Source: a virus. Taken from it: a stretch of 23,824 bases of DNA. The notes under the pieces are model-generated. The model ran no database searches and had not been told where the DNA came from. It was given only the letters and a program-made list of their open reading frames with translations. Shown here piece by piece: positions 12,195 through 20,873 of the stretch. The DNA lies in the IMG/VR virus record IMGVR_UViG_3300037963_002975, positions 1 through 23,824 of that record. The stretch is one strand, 5' to 3'. A program made the translations under genes and the position numbers. Positions within the stretch are counted from its first letter, which is position 1, and each line of letters opens with the position of its first letter.

Positions 12195-14126
12195 TCAGGC
12201 AATGGCGAGGAAGAGGTAGGTGCCGCCACTGGCATTTAGCGCAGCAGGAGCCGATGAAGTCACTGTAAAGCCTGAATTGAGCGGATCAATGTAGTCCGTG
12301 TTTGTAACTTGAGCCGCAGTATGCATCTGCAGATATGGGTCGTTCCCGCCAACAATGCCCCTGTCTGAGTCATAAAGAAACCAGTCACCGTTGCCATCGG
12401 TGCGCTTGATTAGGACAAAACGAGCACCTGCGGTGAATCCACAATCAACGCCAATGTTGCTGCCTGTGCCGGTGTAGCTGCCGACTTTGCTGATTCCGGT
12501 CAGGGTTGCAAAGAGGTAGGCGACATAATCATAATTATTTCCATTTACCCGATCTTGAGTACCAACAGTGAAATTAGTTGATGTTGGCGCCGTGTTGTTC
12601 CATATTGTGGAAAGAGTTTGTTCTCCGCTTACTCCGTTGAGTTGTATGTATTTAGTGGCCCCTAAGGCGCTGTGGTAGCAAGTCCAATCTTCAACAATAT
12701 CTCTATTTCTCGCAATAATAAATTCAGGGGTTGCCGCTAAATTATGGGTTTCAGTGTGAGCAGAACCTGTTCCATCATAAGCAACCACATCAAAAAATCC
12801 TGCAGCGCGGCGGAACATCCATGAACGATAATTAGTATCGTTTGCCAGGTTATCGCCCCAGCCGTCCATAAAATCAAACACTGCAGCAGTATTTGCACTT
12901 TCTGCTGAGGATGTATTTAGCTCGAGTTTAACAGGCCCTAACGCACGAGCATAACTTTCAAAGTTATCTGCGTATGAAACGTTCCTGTGAAAGGCCCAGT
13001 CGACAACAAAGTTGGAGACATATTCAGGCTCTGATTGCGTATTTACGTCAATAGCAAACACATCCGTTCCAGCCTCAGGCGGCTTATGCGAGCGGCGAAT
13101 TGCAATATAGATGTACTCAACATTGTTGTTATTGTTGTGACCATCAATTGCTATAAATCCCGTAGGTGTTACGCCAAATTGATAATCATCACTTTCGGCT
13201 TGGCTCTTATTGGCATATAACAATGCGGAATTAACAGTTGAACCTCCGGGTTGATAGCCGTAAATGCCACGCATAACGTCATACATCTGCCAATCATTGA
13301 CAGTCGCACTGGTGACCGCCTTTAGCATGACCCATTGTGGCTCGAAACCAAGATCAATAGTCTTCCCTCCATTGGCGCCATTACCTGTGTAACTTCCACA
13401 CTTGATAATCGCTTCGTCGCTATCTGTGCCAAACGATTGATCATCGTGGGCAAAAATGTAGGCGACATAAGTTTCACCATTGGTGTTCACCTTGCCGTTC
13501 CATCCAACGGTAAAATTAGTAGATGTTGGCTCGGTGTCATTCCACATATCAGCGGAATCAACTTCCGCTCCATCTTCGTCAAGTCGCAGGTATTTAGTGG
13601 CTCCACGACTTCTGTGCCAGACGCCCCAATTGTCAGTGCTGCTACGTCTTTTTACCAGAATAAGTCCAGGCACGCTGCCTAGGCTGTGGTTAATAACCTG
13701 AGTGTCACCGCCCGTAGTTGCATTTCCCGTATAAGTGACAATGTCACAAAATCCTGGCGCTTTGCGGAAGGTCCAGGACACATAGTCCTTGTTGTTTTCG
13801 TTAGAAAGACCTACCTGGCCGACAGTAAAACCATTGTTATTAAAAGCTGTAACCCCATTATCTGTTTGTTCAGTGCCATCACCATCAGAGCTTAATCGCT
13901 TGTTCGTGCCTCTTGCAGTGTCATAAAGGCCATGCACTGTTGCGTCAGTTCTATTTTTTAGCCAGACAAGCCCACCTTCGCCGCTAAGGTCAATACCATT
14001 CACAATCGATTGTGTAGTGGTGTTGCCTGGGTAAACATGAGTGCTAAATACATCATCGACGTATAACGCACCTCCGGCAGCAGCCGCTCCAGCAGCAAGC
14101 AGCAGTCGTTGTGAATTAACAGTCAT
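12195..14126 (-). CDS. large repetitive tail fibre protein (643 aa), DUF7483-like
   Basis: The start MTVNSQRLLLAAGAAAAGGA looks like a short alanine-rich mount rather than a cleavable signal. The body is built of about five beta repeats of 95-130 residues. Shared elements: WTFRKAPGFCDIVTYTGN (about 116-133) and WMFRRAAGFFDVVAYDGTG (about 440-458); PTSTNFTVG (near 205 and 532); YVAYIFA/YVAYLFA (near 222 and 549); and GATKYLRL / GATKYIQL. Such architectures are known in uncultured phage fibres as DUF7483-type proteins. The longest fibre after gpJ is likely to be the main receptor-binding or host-range determinant. The central third (about 12500-13950) looks more A/T-rich than its neighbours, hinting at recombination. 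Confidence 0.78.
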   Translation of the reverse strand: MTVNSQRLLLAAGAAAAGGALYVDDVFSTHVYPGNTTTQSIVNGIDLSGEGGLVWLKNRTDATVHGLYDTARGTNKRLSSDGDGTEQTDNGVTAFNNNGFTVGQVGLSNENNKDYVSWTFRKAPGFCDIVTYTGNATTGGDTQVINHSLGSVPGLILVKRRSSTDNWGVWHRSRGATKYLRLDEDGAEVDSADMWNDTEPTSTNFTVGWNGKVNTNGETYVAYIFAHDDQSFGTDSDEAIIKCGSYTGNGANGGKTIDLGFEPQWVMLKAVTSATVNDWQMYDVMRGIYGYQPGGSTVNSALLYANKSQAESDDYQFGVTPTGFIAIDGHNNNNNVEYIYIAIRRSHKPPEAGTDVFAIDVNTQSEPEYVSNFVVDWAFHRNVSYADNFESYARALGPVKLELNTSSAESANTAAVFDFMDGWGDNLANDTNYRSWMFRRAAGFFDVVAYDGTGSAHTETHNLAATPEFIIARNRDIVEDWTCYHSALGATKYIQLNGVSGEQTLSTIWNNTAPTSTNFTVGTQDRVNGNNYDYVAYLFATLTGISKVGSYTGTGSNIGVDCGFTAGARFVLIKRTDGNGDWFLYDSDRGIVGGNDPYLQMHTAAQVTNTDYIDPLNSGFTVTSSAPAALNASGGTYLFLAIA

Positions 14127-14132
14127 GTCCTA

Positions 14133-14735
14133 TCAGTTGACGTAATCGACAAGTGCCGCACCACGGAATCGGGTGCCGCCATCATTTGTCTCAAACACAA
14201 ACAAATGCGTCTTGCCAGTTGTCAAAGTTGGCGCTGTGTCTGACGGGAACTTAACGGAAGCAGGCCATGTCACCGTTCCAGATGTATGGGTCAGCTCAAG
14301 CACAAACGAAAAGGCGCGGCTTGCTGGAACGTTTGAAAACGTAAACGTGCTATTCGCGTTGATTGTCTTGGTGAAATAATTCCCCGCTGAGCAATCAACA
14401 TCCAATGCGCCCATGGCGACGACGTTCTGGGCGATCGTCCCAGTAACGTCAAGATCAGTGTTACTGGCAGGCGTCACGCCAATTCCGACCTGCCCCGTTG
14501 AGCTAATCCTGAACGCAGTATCGTTCAACGCCGCAAACGCATTCCAAGCGTTATTGGCCGAATTGCGGATCTTTAGAACGTTGTTTGTGGTATCAGCCCA
14601 CAGCTGATAGGCATACGTTGTACTGGGTTCAGAGGAACCGCTGTTTTGGCTAACGATCGCCGCAAGTGCGTTGTTCAGGTCAGAACGAACTGCCGCACCA
14701 GATGCATTAGCAATGATGTAATCGTGAGTTGCCAT
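14133..14735 (-). CDS. tail fibre protein (200 aa)
   Basis: The N-terminus (MATHDYIIANASGAAVRSDL, NNALAAIVSQNSG) is a recurrent cyanophage and marine phage fibre start, followed by YAYQLWADTTNNVLKIRNSA and a FRISSTGQVGIGVTPASNT repeat typical of trimeric fibres. The C-half is a small beta domain (FTFSNVPASRAFSFVLEL, TWPASVKFPSDTAP). It follows gpJ immediately (stop 14133, gpJ stop at 14735 overlaps its start), so it is a good candidate for direct attachment to the tail tip. Confidence 0.8.
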   Translation of the reverse strand: MATHDYIIANASGAAVRSDLNNALAAIVSQNSGSSEPSTTYAYQLWADTTNNVLKIRNSANNAWNAFAALNDTAFRISSTGQVGIGVTPASNTDLDVTGTIAQNVVAMGALDVDCSAGNYFTKTINANSTFTFSNVPASRAFSFVLELTHTSGTVTWPASVKFPSDTAPTLTTGKTHLFVFETNDGGTRFRGAALVDYVN

Positions 14736-17700
14736 TACTGCTGAGTGCCGTAGCCAACCGCTTGGTACTGGAAGTTGCGACTCACAGCAGCATTAGAGCT
14801 GTTCTTAAAAGTCACGGTGAATCCAGTGCGCGAGGTCGATGTCACCTCATAGTAATCCCCTGTCGCAAGATTGAAAGCCGTAATGCCAACGTTTGGCGTT
14901 TGGTAGAACGCATTTGTAAACGTTACGACCTTGGCTCCCGCACCAGACGCAATTGTCGCGCTGCTTTCAGTGCGTGACTCCAGCTGCATCACATAACCCA
15001 GTTCGTCGACAAGCGGCGTCTGGTCACTATGGAATGACTGCAACTCAACCTTGAACTGAAACTGCCTGCCGCTGTAACGGCCAGACTCCACAGGAATCCA
15101 AGGGCCAAAATCAAGGTCAGACTCCATCTGAATCTTGTTGCCATCTTCTAGCAGGAAGAAACTGCCGTCCTCCAGCAACAGCTCCTCATCTGTCGTGGCC
15201 TGATCACTGGTTCGGAAATACAGGTTGGCTGAGGTGTCATCAGGCAACGCACCATCAAAATCAGTCCAACGATCAACCAACTCATTCCGCTTGTCGATTG
15301 AATCAGCCGGATACAAGCCCCTTGTCGAAAGCGTGCGCTCAAATAGAACATTGAACTTGCCGCCTAGATCAAGAACATTGTTGAAGAAATACTCACCAGA
15401 ACTCAGCAGATTGCCGGTAAAGTCAAAATCCGTTAGTGCATCAACGTCTAAAACGTCATCAAACCTTTCGTCACCATCAAGGATCAGAGCATCGTATTCC
15501 GAGTTGTAGAAAACATTGACCTTGTCCCCCTGGAACGGCGGTGAATCAGTGTCTTCACGACGTGTCTGGATGTTTAGCCGTGGAACTGGATTAGGCAGAC
15601 TCAACACCGCGCTACGAGCAATGCTGCTGCGCTGCGCTTGGTTGTTCTCAAACTTAACTAGATATTCCCCTTCAATTAAAGGCAGCAACGCATAGTTTGT
15701 TCTTGCCTTAACGCGACGTAGCAAGGTGCTATTTGCCCACTCACCAGTTCCATCCGTTTGAGGGGCGTGGCGAATGACTGCAATAAACTCATCTGAATTT
15801 TGTGCAGTGCCTGGGATGTCCCAACGCAGAATCGCTTGATCCGTTCCAGTCGCCTGGATTGTTACGTCAGCAGGCGAAGGTGGAATAACAACGGCAATCT
15901 GTCCTTGAGCAGGAGCAGGGTCGATACCTTCATATGGAACAAAGAACGATTGGGACGCCCAACTTGATTTTTTGTTTGAGTCAACCCCGCTAACAGCTCG
16001 AATCTCAAAAACAATTTCAATGCCTGTTGGGACACTGTCGATTTCAAAAATTGTTCCAGTTGTCGTTGCAGTCCGATAGTTGCCGCCACTGCCGATCTTG
16101 TAACGCACCTCAAACGAAGTAGTAACACCGCTTGAACCTCGCTCCCAAGATGCAATAACTCGATTAACAGTATTATTATTTATCCGGACTTCACGCCCTG
16201 TAAGGCTTAGGCCGACTACAGAAGTTGGCGTATCATTAAACAATGATACATCGCGGAATGCAAGATCTCCGCCACTATCAGCTGTAGCGTAAACACTATC
16301 GTTGAATTCAACGCCAGTAATTGCATACTGACCCTCACCGCCATCGGCAACTGAAATGCAGCGATACTTCTGCTCAGTAACGGCATCTGAACTCAGTGAC
16401 CATACAGACTGAGCAAGCGGTGCAGAGCTAAAGGCACTGGTATTAATTACTGCGCCAGAGGTGGACGAAACGTCTCTGGTTTGAACAGTGCCATCAGCCA
16501 ATGTGCAAGTCAGCTTCAACCCAGAGCCCGAAAGCGTAATCGTCTGATCAGTCGTGATTGCTGTTGTTGTTGCACTCGAAACACGACCAGAAAGCCGCGC
16601 TCCAGCACGCATCTCATCCGCAACTGCAAAGACCTGGCCAGGCAGAACAACAGCGCCCTGCAAACCAGTGCTGAAGCTAATAACTTCACCATCAAGCTCT
16701 TCAGATGCCATCATCCAGCGACCTAGTCGCTGCGCCTGATATTTTGACGTAACGCCAAAGCCTATAACTTCTTTGACCTGATAGCCATACTTGCTAATCA
16801 GGTCAGAGTTTTCAACAACAACAAAGTTAGGCTTATAGAAGTTCTCTGGGTCGTTGTAGCGGACACGGATGCTGGTGCTTCGCGTCTTCAGTGAGCTGCC
16901 TGAATAGTTAAACGCTCCATTGATGACGTTGCTGTTTGAATACAGATGGACAGGAGCAACAGCCGTTCCATCAAGATTGCCGTGGTCAGCAGTTGCCTGG
17001 ATCGTGTTGGCTTGCCAGTACAACATGCCGCGAAATACGCTGGCAAGATCCTGCAAAACATTGAACGCAGAAGCCTGACCGCCGATAACGACATTGCAAG
17101 AAAATCGTGGTTCTTGCGAACCGTCTGGGTTGGTAACGAGTTGGTTTGCGTACTGAATCAGCGGATATAGATCGACCCAGCTAACGTTTGCTTCATCGAC
17201 AAAGTCCCCCGAGCCATAGCGCGGATTAACCAGCATGTCGCGGAAGCAGCAAACAGGGCAAGAGCTGTAAGCAAAAACAACTTCACCATCAAAAGCACCA
17301 TTCAATTCAAGGCTGCCATCTTCCCTGACAGTTGCATTGGATGGAATGAAAACTTGCTTGCCTTTGATTTTGTATGCTCGATTTGGAAGACCAGCAAATT
17401 GAACTGATGAAAGCTCTAGGCCAACCATCGCCGAATAGCGATAGTTTAAATTTAAAGGCTGGTGCTCAATAATCGATGTCCAAATTAGCTGGTTAGCGCG
17501 CCCCTGCTCAAGAGGCGTGTTCTCCGCAATTTCTTGAAAGTTTGTATATTTAACCTCAAAAATTTCTTCTCCATCTTGCGGCAAGGCAAGGTCTGGGTAC
17601 TTTCTTACTCTAATGTTCCAAGGCCCCGTTCCAGAAAGCTGTATTTTTGGCGTCAGATATTGATAATTTGACAGCGAAACACCGTTAATTTCTTTTGTAT

Positions 17701-18181
17701 CCTCGATGTTGTAAGCAGACCCTTGCGACTGAACCGAAATGTCAAACTTGATTTTGGCAAAGAAAAGCTGTCCTCTTGCCGTGCCTTCCATCGCGGTCGA
17801 AAACAATCGCGGGATGGTAAAGAGAAGCTGGAACTCTTTAACGTCAGTGTCCGTAATTGTTCTAATATCGCGCCCTTGGCCGTAGTCGCGGCTTACAACC
17901 AGCCCGTTAGCATCTACATCTTCGTTGTAGTTTCTGCCGACTTCGTTGTTGACGCTAACAATGTTTGATACACCGTCTTCAAACTGTGTCAGCTTTCTCT
18001 GGGTCGGAGTTCCGCTAACAAATTCCGCTCCAACGTTTTGCTTGCCAAAATTGTAGAAATCGCCAGTGCGTACTGGGGTTTCATCAATAAAAATGCCTTG
18101 CTGACCCCCTTCAAGGGCAAGGATTGGACCTTCGCAAAGAAGGTCGACAATTTTAAGTACTGAGCTGGAATTTAAAGGCAT
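14735..18181 (-). CDS. J: central tail tip / host specificity protein, lambda gpJ-like
   Basis: A 1148-aa protein. Residues 1-40 (NSSSVLKIVDLLCEGPILAL, then GQQGIFIDETPV) match the conserved gpJ start. Residues about 360-530 hold a phage-tail_3-like region (RSTSIRVRYNDPENFY, then GVTSKYQAQRLGRWMM). Around 660-850 there are two fibronectin-III-like domains. The C-terminal 300 residues carry two near-copies of an acidic ELLLEDGSFFLLEDGN stretch and a terminal beta domain (residues about 1085-1148) suited to receptor or fibre attachment. gpJ forms the central tip of siphovirus tails and triggers DNA release. A Cys cluster (308, 311, 312) is unusual and could hold a disulfide or metal. It lies 3 nt after gpI. 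Confidence 0.9.
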   Translation of the reverse strand: MPLNSSSVLKIVDLLCEGPILALEGGQQGIFIDETPVRTGDFYNFGKQNVGAEFVSGTPTQRKLTQFEDGVSNIVSVNNEVGRNYNEDVDANGLVVSRDYGQGRDIRTITDTDVKEFQLLFTIPRLFSTAMEGTARGQLFFAKIKFDISVQSQGSAYNIEDTKEINGVSLSNYQYLTPKIQLSGTGPWNIRVRKYPDLALPQDGEEIFEVKYTNFQEIAENTPLEQGRANQLIWTSIIEHQPLNLNYRYSAMVGLELSSVQFAGLPNRAYKIKGKQVFIPSNATVREDGSLELNGAFDGEVVFAYSSCPVCCFRDMLVNPRYGSGDFVDEANVSWVDLYPLIQYANQLVTNPDGSQEPRFSCNVVIGGQASAFNVLQDLASVFRGMLYWQANTIQATADHGNLDGTAVAPVHLYSNSNVINGAFNYSGSSLKTRSTSIRVRYNDPENFYKPNFVVVENSDLISKYGYQVKEVIGFGVTSKYQAQRLGRWMMASEELDGEVISFSTGLQGAVVLPGQVFAVADEMRAGARLSGRVSSATTTAITTDQTITLSGSGLKLTCTLADGTVQTRDVSSTSGAVINTSAFSSAPLAQSVWSLSSDAVTEQKYRCISVADGGEGQYAITGVEFNDSVYATADSGGDLAFRDVSLFNDTPTSVVGLSLTGREVRINNNTVNRVIASWERGSSGVTTSFEVRYKIGSGGNYRTATTTGTIFEIDSVPTGIEIVFEIRAVSGVDSNKKSSWASQSFFVPYEGIDPAPAQGQIAVVIPPSPADVTIQATGTDQAILRWDIPGTAQNSDEFIAVIRHAPQTDGTGEWANSTLLRRVKARTNYALLPLIEGEYLVKFENNQAQRSSIARSAVLSLPNPVPRLNIQTRREDTDSPPFQGDKVNVFYNSEYDALILDGDERFDDVLDVDALTDFDFTGNLLSSGEYFFNNVLDLGGKFNVLFERTLSTRGLYPADSIDKRNELVDRWTDFDGALPDDTSANLYFRTSDQATTDEELLLEDGSFFLLEDGNKIQMESDLDFGPWIPVESGRYSGRQFQFKVELQSFHSDQTPLVDELGYVMQLESRTESSATIASGAGAKVVTFTNAFYQTPNVGITAFNLATGDYYEVTSTSRTGFTVTFKNSSNAAVSRNFQYQAVGYGTQQ

Positions 18182-18184
18182 GAC

Positions 18185-19537
18185 CTATCCAAATCCAAGT
18201 TGTTCAGGAATTTGCGTACCAACAGCATGTATTTTAAGTGTTGGAACAGGGAACCCATCATTGCCTGTAAAAACATCGGAATCAATAATTTTGATTCTTA
18301 TAAAAGCCTCGTCCTCATCGGCGGGAGTAAACTTGCACCTCTGCAGCCATCTAAATTTTTGCGTCGCTCGCGTTGCTTCTGGCGCGTTAAAATCAGTAGC
18401 GTTAAGCAGCCCGCTTATGTTTGTCTGTGAACGGTGAGTGATCCTGTTGTCTCTTTCCTTACCTGCATATATTGTGATTTCATAAGTAAAATTGCCGATT
18501 ATTCTTGTGGAACCTGCTCCGCTAACTCGATCATAAAGCCCTGTCTGCAAACGGAAAATAATGTCTATGCTGGTTCTGTCTCTGTGGTCAGGTATTTCTA
18601 GGAGACTACTTGTTCTCCCTATGCGCGCTTCAACTTGCTCGTTGATTCGCCTTATTTCGTCACTTTGGTTGCTTGTAGTGACAAGAGTTTCATTTAGGAA
18701 AGCTTTGGTGTTATTGCCTATGTCTGCAGAAAGAGTAGTTAGTTTAAAACTATTCAACCTGATTGTTTCCGGCCCTGGGTTTACAATTGTTCGATGCTGT
18801 GGATTGCCCACACTAGGATCCGATCCTTCGTTTGTGACCTCAAGCCGTGCAGACAATAATCTGCTGCCAATAATTACGTTGCCATAAGCAACGGGAATCA
18901 CCGTCCCAACACCCGCAACGTTTGCTGGACCGTTGAAAGCATACGATTCTCCTGCAGAAGCCCCAGGCAAAGCACTTGCGGCTTGCGCTCCACCGCCAAA
19001 TCTTTGCATTCCAAACCCATCAAATGATGACAGCTGAGGTTGCGGTGAAAGCATATCCGCAACACCGCCAAGGATAAGGCTTGCGCCGATCGAACCAAGA
19101 GCAACAGACGCTGCACTTCCTAAAACAAAACCTCCAGCAACCAAACTGCCTGAAGCTCCAATAGTTCCCGTAAGCCCAGCGCCTAACCCAAGAAATCCAG
19201 CCCCCGCACCAGCAGTCAAAACTGCGACAGCAACTAATCCAACACCAAAAAGAACCTTCCCCAAACCATCATCGCCACTACCTGCAATGACAGGCGTCAC
19301 AATCAAATCATTCTGCCCAAAAGGCAGCACCAAATCGTCATAATCAAGCTCCAAACCGGCTTGAATCACCTTGTATCCAATGCCTTGCTCATGTGCATAA
19401 GCCAGCTCTTTTTGCAGCGCCGGATAGTTGATGCACAGCAGCTTGATCGCCTCAGACGGCGAACGCAAGTTGTGATACTGGTGCTCTGCACCGTACCGTT
19501 CACCTAAATCACCGAGCAGCCGAACGGTCTGCTGCAT
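18185..19537 (-). CDS. I: tail assembly protein, lambda gpI-like, with long C-terminal extension
   Basis: I start at ATG 19537, which gives MQQTVRLLGDLGERYGAEHQ like the gpI start; an open frame continues to 19594. The N-terminal 190 residues match gpI: a ubiquitin-like domain (SPSEAIKLLCINYPALQKEL), VPVIAGSG-type linker, a Gly/Ala-rich hydrophobic stretch (about 95-170, LTAGAGAGFLGLGAGLTGTI) and VIPVAYGNVIIGSRLLS. From about 220 to 450 there is an extra domain not found in the roughly 220-residue lambda gpI. It is beta-rich (SIDIIFRLQTGLYDRVSG, then FIRIKIIDSDVF). By eye it resembles the region of gpJ around residues 115-200. The gene overlaps the NlpC gene by 29 nt. Confidence 0.82.
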   Translation of the reverse strand: MQQTVRLLGDLGERYGAEHQYHNLRSPSEAIKLLCINYPALQKELAYAHEQGIGYKVIQAGLELDYDDLVLPFGQNDLIVTPVIAGSGDDGLGKVLFGVGLVAVAVLTAGAGAGFLGLGAGLTGTIGASGSLVAGGFVLGSAASVALGSIGASLILGGVADMLSPQPQLSSFDGFGMQRFGGGAQAASALPGASAGESYAFNGPANVAGVGTVIPVAYGNVIIGSRLLSARLEVTNEGSDPSVGNPQHRTIVNPGPETIRLNSFKLTTLSADIGNNTKAFLNETLVTTSNQSDEIRRINEQVEARIGRTSSLLEIPDHRDRTSIDIIFRLQTGLYDRVSGAGSTRIIGNFTYEITIYAGKERDNRITHRSQTNISGLLNATDFNAPEATRATQKFRWLQRCKFTPADEDEAFIRIKIIDSDVFTGNDGFPVPTLKIHAVGTQIPEQLGFG

Positions 19538-19901
19538 ATCGAAAGACCGCTGCGACCCTAGAAACATAGTATCGCCCAAGCGGCTCGATTGCACTTAGCG
19601 AGTCTTGCCGCTGGTGCAAAATCCGCTCATCAGGCAACAGCACTGCAGCGTGCATTGGATCCTTCGTTCCAAGCTTCATGATCAGCACGTCACCAGGACG
19701 GCGGCTGTTGTACTCAACCTGCTGGAACCCAATACGCTCAGCCTGCGCAAGAAAGATGCTGTCGCTTGTTTGCAAGTCAGCAGGACGCTCAAAGTCAGGC
19801 AGGCGAACACCCTCTAACGCGAAGTAATCACGCACCATCGTGTAGCAATCAAAAACACCGTATTGCCACTGACGGCCTAGCAGGGGTTGATAGTTGACCA
19901 T
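19509..19901 (-). CDS. NlpC/P60-type cell-wall hydrolase, lambda gpK C-terminal half
   Basis: I start at ATG 19901, which has GGAGG 4 nt upstream; a longer frame to 19952 lacks support. The 130-aa protein has a Cys-His-His arrangement of the NlpC/P60 peptidase fold: Cys19 in GVFDCYTMVRDYF, His84 in DPMHAAVLLP and His96 in ERILHQRQ. It is likely to cut the peptide part of peptidoglycan during DNA entry, as a tail tip component. In lambda this domain is fused to a JAB domain in gpK; here it is a separate gene overlapping the JAB gene by 25 nt. Confidence 0.85.
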   Translation of the reverse strand: MVNYQPLLGRQWQYGVFDCYTMVRDYFALEGVRLPDFERPADLQTSDSIFLAQAERIGFQQVEYNSRRPGDVLIMKLGTKDPMHAAVLLPDERILHQRQDSLSAIEPLGRYYVSRVAAVFRYAADRSAAR

Positions 19902-20188
19902 TGGTCCTCCGGCATTGAATAGATGTGCCACGGAACTTTCGTTCCATTGCAAGCCTTGATGTCAGTTTGGCTGGCGCGACCACCCATCGGGTGCGAATGG
20001 ACGACGGCTTCTACCGCTCCAAACAACGCAGCAGCTGCGTAGTCAGAGGGGTTGATGACGAAATCCTGTTCTGGGTCGTCAGCAATGTTCCGGCAACGCC
20101 AATACTGGCCGTTGACTAAAACACCACAGGCTTCTTTTGGTGCCTGCTGCAATGCGTGCTGTTTTGCATCAGATCTGAAGTCTTGCAC
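19877..20188 (-). CDS. JAB/Mov34 metallopeptidase, lambda gpK N-terminal half
   Basis: I start at GTG 20188, preceded by GGAGG with 8 nt spacing; the open frame to 20290 overlaps gpL too far. The 103-aa protein has a full JAMM signature numbered from this start: Glu19 (PKEACGVLVNG), His64-Ser-His66 (VVHSHPMG), Ser73 and Asp76 (SQTD). This is a zinc-dependent peptidase fold. In lambda it is the first half of gpK, which has tail tip function. Here the gene ends at 19877, overlapping the NlpC start. Confidence 0.85.
   Translation of the reverse strand: MQDFRSDAKQHALQQAPKEACGVLVNGQYWRCRNIADDPEQDFVINPSDYAAAALFGAVEAVVHSHPMGGRASQTDIKACNGTKVPWHIYSMPEDQWSTINPC
19906..19910 (-). promoter_or_regulatory. 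ribosome binding site GGAGG for the NlpC gene
   Basis: GGAGG (CCTCC on the plus strand) lies 4 nt before the ATG at 19901. It shows that the NlpC part is initiated on its own and is not merely the end of a frameshifted gpK. Confidence 0.7.
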
Positions 20189-20873
20189 CAGGGAATCCTC
20201 CAAAAGGCAATGTAGCGCTCCCAAAACGCGCTTGGCAGCTTGAAAGTTTTTTAGCGCACTTGTCGTTTGCTGCTGATGTCGGATTGTCATTCAGATCAAA
20301 ACATTCACTGCCGGTGTAGCCGCAAAACTTGCCGCGATACTCCCACGGGCAGTGCTCAACAATCTGACGACGAGGCAGGCGCAAATTTGTCAGGTCTAGC
20401 CTGCTGACAAGCTCAAACTCAACCAACTGCGGGTTTTCGTTTGCAACGCGGTCGATATACCAAATCTCATCTTCAAACTTTGCGGTTGGGTCTGCCGTTG
20501 CATTTGTGCCACCCGTAAAGTTGACTGCATCCAAAAATTTCTTGCACGTTCGAATGCGTGTCACCTTTGCCTGCAAAGGGTTATACAAAACCAGCAGTGT
20601 TGAAATGGCGCTATTTGCGTTTGCAACCCGCATGCTGGGACGCGGCAACGTCCCTTTAGTCGTCATCTCAAACCCGTCAACTTCAATCGGGAAAGCAGCG
20701 TACGTAATGCCATTAAAGACAACATCCGTTGACAACTCATTGGTTCCGGCGTGATAGTAAAACGTCTCGTCAATACCATTAACAGCAGCAGTCAGCTCAA
20801 GCTGAAACAACTCAATGATTGCTGACGGCTCCAGCGACTGCAGCTGTTCTTGAATCGACTGCGGAGTGCTCAT
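20169..20873 (-). CDS. L: tail tip protein, lambda gpL-like, with Fe-S-type cysteines
   Basis: A 234-aa protein aligning over its length with gpL: an N-terminal beta domain (FQLELTAAVNGIDETFYYHA), a GFEMTTKGTLPRPSMRVAN segment and a C-terminal domain with Cys175, 184, 191, 206 and 213 (HCPWEYRGKFCGYTGSEC). Lambda gpL carries a [4Fe-4S] cluster bound by four C-terminal Cys with similar spacing; Cys175, 184, 206 and 213 match that spacing best, so a cluster is likely here too. gpL sits between the tape measure end and gpI/J. It starts in an ATGA overlap with gpM and its stop lies within the JAB gene. Confidence 0.88.
   Translation of the reverse strand: MSTPQSIQEQLQSLEPSAIIELFQLELTAAVNGIDETFYYHAGTNELSTDVVFNGITYAAFPIEVDGFEMTTKGTLPRPSMRVANANSAISTLLVLYNPLQAKVTRIRTCKKFLDAVNFTGGTNATADPTAKFEDEIWYIDRVANENPQLVEFELVSRLDLTNLRLPRRQIVEHCPWEYRGKFCGYTGSECFDLNDNPTSAANDKCAKKLSSCQARFGSATLPFGGFPGARLQI
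20197..20201 (-). promoter_or_regulatory. ribosome binding site GGAGG for the JAB gene
   Basis: GGAGG 8 nt before GTG 20188, inside the end of gpL. It fixes the JAB start and rejects the upstream ATG at 20290. Confidence 0.7.

Noticed and set aside
14425-14440. Cyanobacterial HIP1 octamer GCGATCGC
   Set aside because: Only GGCGATCGTCC is seen; I found no full octamer in the window, so it gives no host evidence.
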